Origin: a virus
Length of the DNA stretch: 64,000 bases
Reading direction: 5' to 3' (one strand)
IMG/VR virus record: IMGVR_UViG_3300047564_004575
Location: 1-64,000 of that record
Shown piece after piece: positions 58,423 through 64,000 of the stretch. The number at the start of each line of letters is the position of its first letter. Position 1 is the first letter of the stretch. A program made the position numbers and the translations under genes. The notes under the pieces were generated by a model, which had not been told where the DNA came from, searched no databases, and saw nothing but the letters and a program-made list of their open reading frames with translations.

Positions 58423-61400
58423 TAGGTTAACGGCAAAGTCGCCCCCAGTGTAAATTGTAATTTGTTGGGAGTAGACACCGCGCTAATAACCAACGTCACA
58501 TCTTGCCCCACCGATGCAACACTAGCCCCTGATGCCGTTGGATTTTGAGGGGTTGAATTAACATTTAGGTTTGTTAATCCTGTCACGTTTACGCCGTTAA
58601 TTTGGATGGATAGAGTGCAAGTGCCTGACGTTGTTTTTAACCCCCTTAATTCGTTGATTGTGGTGGTAGTTGTTGCGGTGAAAAGATAAATTGTGCTAAC
58701 CGTTGGAGTTGTTGAATTGTAAGATCCAAAAGTTTTAACGGTGGTGGGCTGTGTTGGTATGGTGGGGAATGTTTGTAAACTCCCATCCCCCCGCAAATAC
58801 TGGCTAGTTGTGCCTGTGGGGTTATTAAATTTACTATTTAATGCCGTTTGCAAATCAGTTTGATCAGCCAACGTCCCCCCAATATCTCCCCAGTCAACCG
58901 CTGAAGTGATAATCACAAAATCAGTTAACGATTGCCCTGTGCCGGTGGGGTTGGTAACGGTGACTTTTCCTGTTGTAGTTCCACTACCAATCGCCCCATT
59001 GATAACCCCATCAGAAACGACAGTAAAACTATCGACAGAAATGCCGTTAATTGCTGCGGTGGTAGCTGACGTAAAACCTGAACCATAAATCGTAATTTCA
59101 CGACCTATTCCCCCTTGTGTTGGGCTAAACCCCAACACAGTAGGAACGGGATTGCTAAGTATAGGAGATAAAACATCAGTAAAAACATAGCCCCGCCCAT
59201 ACTCCGTTGATAATTGGTATAAGTCGATATTAAGAGTTGACTGAGTAACACCAAAATCTATTACCTGTTCACTAGCTAAGTACTTAACTGTCGCCTCACT
59301 ACTAGACAATGTTCTAACAATATCAACGCCATCATAAATATCAATATCAAATGATTGGGGTGTTAACGATCCCGCCCCGGTATTATTAGCAGTCCAGTTA
59401 ATGGTTATATTGCCCGCGCTATCTTTGGTTGACGTTACATTGCTAACGGTATAGGGCTTAAAGTAAATGCCCTCTACAACATGAGAAACTACTGTAGTCA
59501 CCGACGCTAAATCAAGATTAGATGGCACTACTTTTAAATCAATAGTCTGTCCTACCGTATCGGCATTGATGGGCAATAACAATAATTCTCCAATCCCACC
59601 GTTAGCTAAATAAACTGATTCGCCATCGCTATGACTAACGGGAATTGTACCATTAACGCCCCTTTGTAAATAACTTAATTCGTAAGTATTGCCACTGACT
59701 AAATTGACATCTCTGGCGACTATTTGTTCCGAACCAATCAACAGGATAATTTCTTTATTGTCAAACTCATTCTGGGTTAATTGGTCTAGTGTCCCCTTGC
59801 TCAATACCACAGTGGCAGTATTAGTTATATCTAGTCCCGTAGCTAACGGTAAAGTACCCGATAAACTACCCTGAGTAGTGGGATTGATAACGGACACTAC
59901 AGGCTCATAATTCCCGCCATTAATACGAGCATAAATTACATTCTGTCCGAACCTATCGCCATCGCCACTAATAGCCGCATAAATGCAAGAAACATCGCCT
60001 ACACTAATCCGATTAGTCTCTACAACTTCAATGGTGACATTGCCATAATTAGGCTGTTCTGATTCGGGGTTATAGGTGTTGACGGTATAGTCAGGCTCTG
60101 CCAAGTAAATAATAGTTAAATCATCGCCTGTAGTGATGCTAGAACCACCGATAATCGTTATCTGTCCTGTTGATAGGTTAACGGTATAATCAACGCCTTG
60201 CACGTAGGTTGTAGCCCCGTCTGCACTTGTTACCGTGGGGGGGTTGATGATGTTAGGGGTTAACTGAATAACCCCGCCATTGTAGGCAACATTGGTCTGG
60301 CTGCTTACCCCTAATTGAGCAGTAAATACTTGTCCGTTAAACTCATAAACCTCAACCTCAGCGACTAGATTGCTGCCTACAACAATCGACGCGATTTGAA
60401 AGGGTATCGCACTTGTTCCCTCACTAAGAGGAAAACTATATCTAAAAGCTTCTGTTAATGTGACCGCATCTTCTGGCAATAAATTAATCGTGAATCGTCT
60501 AGCCTGTGCCCATGCAAATTCTAAATATTTCCACACCCACCATTTAGCTTCATCTGGCATTAAAAACAATGCTGAGCTAATACTCTTAGGATTGTAATGT
60601 TTTGCTAACGGATAAATTTTAGTCTCGTTATCACTGTTGAAATCATCACTCAGGTTAGTAAATGACAATGTAACTGACGATGGTAGTTCAGACTCATCAG
60701 GCATGATTTCAGAGTAAGGATCGCCCGGTTCACTCCCATATTCAACAGCTCCTAAATCGCCCCAACTGCCAGCGGTGACAGTTTGCACTTCACCTGGCCC
60801 ATTGAAAACAATTGCCCCGTCATCGTCTAAATAAGTCAGCAAGAAATGACGTTGAACTAACTCATTGATAAAGTCTGCTGCTGTTCCCCCATCCTGTTTA
60901 AAGATGGCATTTATCCGAGGGTACTGGTCTACGATATTGTCACATTTAATATCAACCCCACGGACTAATCCAACAGTTTCAGCGACTTCATAAATGACCT
61001 GATCAATCCGGTTACAGATGCCACTTTCCCGCTTAACAATAACGTCAATATTTGATGGTAATTCCCCGCCAAATTCGTCTAAGGGAAGGTCGGTTACAAC
61101 GGCATAAACGAGATGTCTAAAGTTGCGATCGCCGTTTTGATTGCCTTCGTAATTTTGAATAGTCGGGTCTATATTTTGGTTACTTGCTCCGGTATAGATT
61201 TTGATGTAATTCTCTAATTTGTAATCATTATCAGCGATGGTTCCATCTAACTGACCATCACGATTAAACCAAATCTTATCGTTAAACTTAATCTGTCTAA
61301 CATCTATTTCCGCCGCCCCATCACAGATAGCAAAGGCAAAAGTCCCAAAATATTTATAGGTTGTTGTTTGATTGGTGGTTGTTGAACTTTTAGCCCCAAT

Positions 61401-61676
61401 CCCAAATATCCCGCCTGTTCTAGTCGTTTGTGTATCTACACTAATCGTTACCTCTTCTCTACGTTGGGGAGCCCAAAAGATGGGACAACCTTGTATTTGT
61501 ACCCTGCCATAAACTTTAGAGAGAGTCCACCCCGCCCCCGTTTTACGTGTCGATACGTTTTCAAGTTTACCGACTACCTGTTCATTAAAAGTATTCTTTG
61601 TTGGGGTTAACGCCCCCGACAAAGCCGATGTGCCAATACTTACCGCCGCCCCAATTGCCGCTGTTGCCATAAACAA
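58422..61676 (-). CDS. Tail tip hub / host attachment protein with TIG domain
   Basis: 1,084 residues. The first 400 residues (TAAIGAAVSIGTSALSGAL, VYGRVQIQGCPIFWAP, IKCDNIVDQYPRINAIF, ADFINELVQRHFLLTYLDDDG) follow the GTA/J-like tail hub pattern (phage-tail 3). Near residues 830-920 is an IPT/TIG-type domain (PTVLGFSPTQGGIGREITIYGSGF). The end has GTTSQYLRGDGSLQ, a widespread fibre-end motif. Forms the tail tip and carries fibre parts. Divergent from the methyltransferase at 61715. Confidence 0.75.
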   Translation of the reverse strand: MFMATAAIGAAVSIGTSALSGALTPTKNTFNEQVVGKLENVSTRKTGAGWTLSKVYGRVQIQGCPIFWAPQRREEVTISVDTQTTRTGGIFGIGAKSSTTTNQTTTYKYFGTFAFAICDGAAEIDVRQIKFNDKIWFNRDGQLDGTIADNDYKLENYIKIYTGASNQNIDPTIQNYEGNQNGDRNFRHLVYAVVTDLPLDEFGGELPSNIDVIVKRESGICNRIDQVIYEVAETVGLVRGVDIKCDNIVDQYPRINAIFKQDGGTAADFINELVQRHFLLTYLDDDGAIVFNGPGEVQTVTAGSWGDLGAVEYGSEPGDPYSEIMPDESELPSSVTLSFTNLSDDFNSDNETKIYPLAKHYNPKSISSALFLMPDEAKWWVWKYLEFAWAQARRFTINLLPEDAVTLTEAFRYSFPLSEGTSAIPFQIASIVVGSNLVAEVEVYEFNGQVFTAQLGVSSQTNVAYNGGVIQLTPNIINPPTVTSADGATTYVQGVDYTVNLSTGQITIIGGSSITTGDDLTIIYLAEPDYTVNTYNPESEQPNYGNVTIEVVETNRISVGDVSCIYAAISGDGDRFGQNVIYARINGGNYEPVVSVINPTTQGSLSGTLPLATGLDITNTATVVLSKGTLDQLTQNEFDNKEIILLIGSEQIVARDVNLVSGNTYELSYLQRGVNGTIPVSHSDGESVYLANGGIGELLLLPINADTVGQTIDLKVVPSNLDLASVTTVVSHVVEGIYFKPYTVSNVTSTKDSAGNITINWTANNTGAGSLTPQSFDIDIYDGVDIVRTLSSSEATVKYLASEQVIDFGVTQSTLNIDLYQLSTEYGRGYVFTDVLSPILSNPVPTVLGFSPTQGGIGREITIYGSGFTSATTAAINGISVDSFTVVSDGVINGAIGSGTTTGKVTVTNPTGTGQSLTDFVIITSAVDWGDIGGTLADQTDLQTALNSKFNNPTGTTSQYLRGDGSLQTFPTIPTQPTTVKTFGSYNSTTPTVSTIYLFTATTTTTINELRGLKTTSGTCTLSIQINGVNVTGLTNLNVNSTPQNPTASGASVASVGQDVTLVISAVSTPNKLQFTLGATLPLT

Positions 61677-61714
61677 AAACCCTCTTAAAATATATTTTAA
61701 ATTTGGTGATATTT

Positions 61715-62353
61715 ATGATTGATTTTCAACTAAAAGACTGCATTGAAGGAATGTCTGAATATCCAGAAAATTACTTTAATTTAGCGATAGTTGATCCGCC
61801 ATACGGACTAGATAAAAAGCTAAAAGGGGGCAATACTGGATTTAGCGGGACTAGCTTAAATAATCTAGTAGAAAAGAAATGGGATGTCTTGCCAGATAAA
61901 AAATTCTTCGATGAACTTTTCAGGGTAAGCAAAAATCAAATTATATGGGGAGCCAATTATTTTATTGAATATCTTAGGAATACTCAGTGTGTTATTTATT
62001 GGGATAAAATGAATGGAACTAATTCATTGTCTGATTTTGAATTAGCATGGACTTCTTTTAATAGAGGCTCTAAAAGATTTTGTATGCACCATTTCTCTAA
62101 GGGATATGATAAAAAAATTCATCCCACTCAAAAGCCAGTCAATCTTTATAAATGGCTATTGTCTAATTTTGCAAAAAAAGGCGATTTAATATTAGATACT
62201 CACGTTGGAAGTGCTAGTAGTTTAATAGCCTGTAAAGACATGGGATTTGATTGTGTTGGTTTTGAAATAGACGAAGAATATTTTAGTATCGCAAATCAAA
62301 GACTAAAAGATTTTGAATCACAATTAAACTTATTTGATTTAATGGACAAGTAA
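61715..62353 (+). CDS. N6-adenine (or N4-cytosine) DNA methyltransferase
   Basis: 212 residues from ATG 61715; an upstream TTG at 61703 is weaker. Catalytic IVDPPYGL (motif IV) comes early, and HPTQKPVNLYKWLLS plus LILDTHVGSASSLIACKDMGFDCVGFEID (SAM pocket) come late, the beta-class order. Second methylase in the window; no restriction enzyme next to it. Likely anti-restriction or regulatory. Confidence 0.85.
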   Translation: MIDFQLKDCIEGMSEYPENYFNLAIVDPPYGLDKKLKGGNTGFSGTSLNNLVEKKWDVLPDKKFFDELFRVSKNQIIWGANYFIEYLRNTQCVIYWDKMNGTNSLSDFELAWTSFNRGSKRFCMHHFSKGYDKKIHPTQKPVNLYKWLLSNFAKKGDLILDTHVGSASSLIACKDMGFDCVGFEIDEEYFSIANQRLKDFESQLNLFDLMDK

Positions 62354-62387
62354 TTCCCGCCAATTGCAGACGGGATGATTGTTTTGA

Positions 62388-62645
62388 TTAATCTTGGTAA
62401 GCACCCAGGATAAGCTGATCTACTGCTGATTTAATAGCCGATGATTCGTCTTCTATTGCTTGCCAAATGCCTTTTTTCTTTAGCTTGTCAATATGCTTTT
62501 TAATTTTAGAAAAAAGTAGTTGACTGGTTTTGCGGCTGTCGGCATACAAAGGAATTTGTATGGTTAAGATTACGCTACCTAAGTCAATTTTGAAATCGTA
62601 ATCGTCTATTGACGTGGACAATGAAAAGTCAAAAACTGTATTCAT
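62388..62645 (-). CDS. Hypothetical protein
   Basis: 85 residues from ATG 62645; a TTG start at 62693 overlaps a small ACCCGC/GCGGGT hairpin and is less likely. No recognised family; basic middle (KIKKHIDKLKKKGIW). Confidence 0.45.
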   Translation of the reverse strand: MNTVFDFSLSTSIDDYDFKIDLGSVILTIQIPLYADSRKTSQLLFSKIKKHIDKLKKKGIWQAIEDESSAIKSAVDQLILGAYQD

Positions 62646-62706
62646 GGTTGATTGTGTTACCCGCCCAATATAGAGCGGGTGATAGGTTTGCAAATGTTTG
62701 ATTTAA

Positions 62707-63030
62707 CTAGCTAATACTTTTAAAATCAAATAAGTAATTGCCGTTAGGGTCTGTCAGCTTAGTAAATTCAACACCGCAATAAGCCTCTAGAACTTTGACA
62801 GGATTAAATGACGCATAGAACCAGTTACCAGCACCATCTTTGTGCATTTCAGAGCCTTTCAGTAAGATTCCTTTTTCAACCATTGAGGCAATTGTTTTAT
62901 CGGAAATCTTAAAGTCAATGTCACCGTCTTGATCCATCTCTAATTCATCGCCAGTGTTCCATTCAGACTTCCATTCTTGAATGATCCAATCAATCACGTT
63001 TTGTTCTGCCTTTGTCAGTTTAAGTTTCAT
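62707..63030 (-). CDS. Hypothetical protein
   Basis: 107 residues; helical N-terminus with lysines (KLKLTKAEQNVIDWIIQEWK). No family recognised. Part of a small-gene operon under promoter 63639-63668. Confidence 0.5.
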   Translation of the reverse strand: MKLKLTKAEQNVIDWIIQEWKSEWNTGDELEMDQDGDIDFKISDKTIASMVEKGILLKGSEMHKDGAGNWFYASFNPVKVLEAYCGVEFTKLTDPNGNYLFDFKSIS

Positions 63031-63065
63031 AATTCCCTCAATAGTGATAATGATTTACAAGCAAC

Positions 63066-63602
63066 CTATGCGATGTAATAACTGTAGCTATCATAAACGC
63101 CATCACCACTCCAAAGTAAAGCCTGAATCATTTGGGATTTATTCATTGTTCCTTTTCTATAACCTGTTTTGTAGAACGGTAGGTTACTTTCTTTAAATAC
63201 CAGTTTCCGCCATTTGTTGTTTTGCATAAGTCCATCGATATTTCCTCTTACAAATTGCCATTTTTTACAAACTTGCCAATATTTTTCATCGCTTTCCCAT
63301 TTTGCATTTTCTATTTCTCGATTCATCATCTCCAATATTTCTGTCTTATTTAAAGGTACTTGGGAAACTTGCTGTTTGACCAGCGAAATATTTTCATATT
63401 TACAAAGTTGTGCTAAGCGTGAACGCTTCATCCGAGACAAGTTGAACTCAAGAATAGTGTATTGAGTTTGGTAGATAGCAGTAACCAAGTCACCGTGGAA
63501 TATAACATCGACGACGATATATCCCTTGGCGACGTTGTGAGCTTCTTTATTCCATTGCTCTTTAGTGACGGTAACTGCTTTAAAGTTGGCGTGAAATTTC
63601 AT
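63066..63602 (-). CDS. Hypothetical protein
   Basis: 178 residues, basic, many aromatic residues (KWQFVRGNIDGLMQNNKWRKLVF). No recognised family. First gene after a strong shared promoter and repeat copy 7. Confidence 0.55.
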   Translation of the reverse strand: MKFHANFKAVTVTKEQWNKEAHNVAKGYIVVDVIFHGDLVTAIYQTQYTILEFNLSRMKRSRLAQLCKYENISLVKQQVSQVPLNKTEILEMMNREIENAKWESDEKYWQVCKKWQFVRGNIDGLMQNNKWRKLVFKESNLPFYKTGYRKGTMNKSQMIQALLWSGDGVYDSYSYYIA

Positions 63603-63638
63603 GACTGTTACCTCTGCTTGTTTGCTTAACTGATATAC

Positions 63639-63668
63639 AGTTTAGCACGCTATTTAGTGACCTGTCAA
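63639..63668 (-). promoter_or_regulatory. Strong phage promoter
   Basis: TTGACA, 18-nt spacer with GTCACTAAATAGCGTGC, TAAACT, then AGTTAAGCAAACAAGC. Close to the 12.05-kb promoter base for base. Confidence 0.75.
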
Positions 63669-63680
63669 CATAAAAAGTGA

Positions 63681-63768
63681 ACTATTCCCGAAACCCTTAC
63701 TGTATATAGCTTTAAGCCACTGTTGCATATATCTAAGGATATCCAGGGTACTACAACATTCGGGAAAT
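63681..63768 (-). repeat. Dispersed regulatory repeat, copy 7
   Basis: Almost identical to copy 5 (30.4 kb), including the GAACTATTCCCGAAACCC edge. Confidence 0.85.
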
Positions 63769-63774
63769 GCTCAA

Positions 63775-63796
63775 TAAAAAAGCCCCCGTAGGGGCG
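63775..63796 (-). terminator. Terminator of the right-edge gene
   Basis: GCCCC/GGGGC stem with a 3-nt loop and TTTTTT on the minus strand. Confidence 0.75.
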
Positions 63797-63836
63797 TAGC
63801 GTGAATAGCAAGACAAAACAATGGCGTAAGAATATC

Positions 63837-64000
63837 TTAAGCAGGGATGGGTAGACCAGCGAGTTTACAGCTAGCGGCGATCGCCAATTTGACACTGGCA
63901 GATTCTGCACTGTAGATAGTGGTTTTGAGATAGGGGGCTTGAAATTCGAGCGTTACAGACGGACGACGGATTTCATTGATAGGATTAGCATCGGCAGTTA
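63837..64000 (-). CDS. Partial hypothetical protein cut by the window edge
   Basis: Last 53 residues visible: ...RRPSVTLEFQAPYLKTTIYSAESASVKLAIAASCKLAGLPIPA, stop at 63837. It contains a HIP1 core. The start lies beyond 64000. No family recognised from this end. Confidence 0.55.
   Translation of the reverse strand, partial: TADANPINEIRRPSVTLEFQAPYLKTTIYSAESASVKLAIAASCKLAGLPIPA

Overview
The window is part of a large tailed phage, probably temperate, that infects a cyanobacterium. The cyanobacterial sign is the palindrome GCGATCGC (HIP1) and its core CGATCG, spread through coding and non-coding DNA. The phage signs are terminase, portal, head-morphogenesis and connector genes, a giant tape measure, tail-tip and fibre genes, ThyX, dCTP deaminase, PhoH, SSB, a sliding clamp, a primase-helicase and a tyrosine integrase. 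Genes lie on both strands in short blocks with many hairpin terminators. No major capsid protein is recognisable, so the genome continues outside the window; the last minus-strand gene is cut by the right edge.

Layout. 0-4.4 kb: plus-strand fibre/receptor block. 4.4-11.1 kb: PD-(D/E)XK nuclease, NlpC/P60 peptidase, zinc-finger and repeat-HTH proteins, PhoH, two KilA-N/MSV199-type regulators and a ParB-like protein. 11.1-15 kb: ThyX, an excisionase-like protein, a probable tail-assembly chaperone with a -1 frameshift site (GGGAAAC just before its stop), and a VRR-NUC nuclease. 15-17.5 kb: integrase, a tRNA-like/att element and a DinD-like regulator. 17.8-21.2 kb: SSB, SF2 helicase, C5 methyltransferase. 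21.3-27.3 kb: head morphogenesis, MazG-like, dCTP deaminase, terminase (all minus), then portal and connector (plus). 27.3-29.4 kb: an unusual operon holding a non-coding array. 29.4-35 kb: regulator block. 35-46.3 kb: one 3,736-residue tape measure gene. 46.3-51.6 kb: small genes, a sigma-like factor, DnaN, an ASCH protein. 51.6-55.8 kb: primase-helicase and unknowns. 55.8-61.7 kb: tail tip and fibres. 61.7-64 kb: adenine methyltransferase and unknowns.

The most striking part is 27.75-28.56 kb on the minus strand. About 84 tandem pentamers of the form GTYNN, mostly in exact 5-nt register, separate a tRNA-Cys(GCA) and three 42-43 nt RNA units. These units have an acceptor-like stem, a D-loop-like bulge and a T-arm-like hairpin, both stems covary between copies, and there is no anticodon arm. 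Four of these five array hairpins sit just upstream of an RNA unit, and three share a CTAGGG...CCCTAG-type stem. The array lies between a gene with weak RAMP-like features and a basic 153-residue protein. I know of no described system like it.

Regulation looks elaborate. A repeat of about 70-85 bp with an inner inverted repeat occurs seven times, always upstream of a gene. Four of the associated promoters share a core that continues into AAGCAAAC. A second recurrent -10-like motif is TTAAGATAG. A phage sigma-like factor is encoded. Several KilA-N/MSV199/DinD-type regulators, which share modules in different combinations, have leaders in which the Shine-Dalgarno sequence can be hidden in a hairpin. 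All functions are inferred from reading the sequence; no database search was run.
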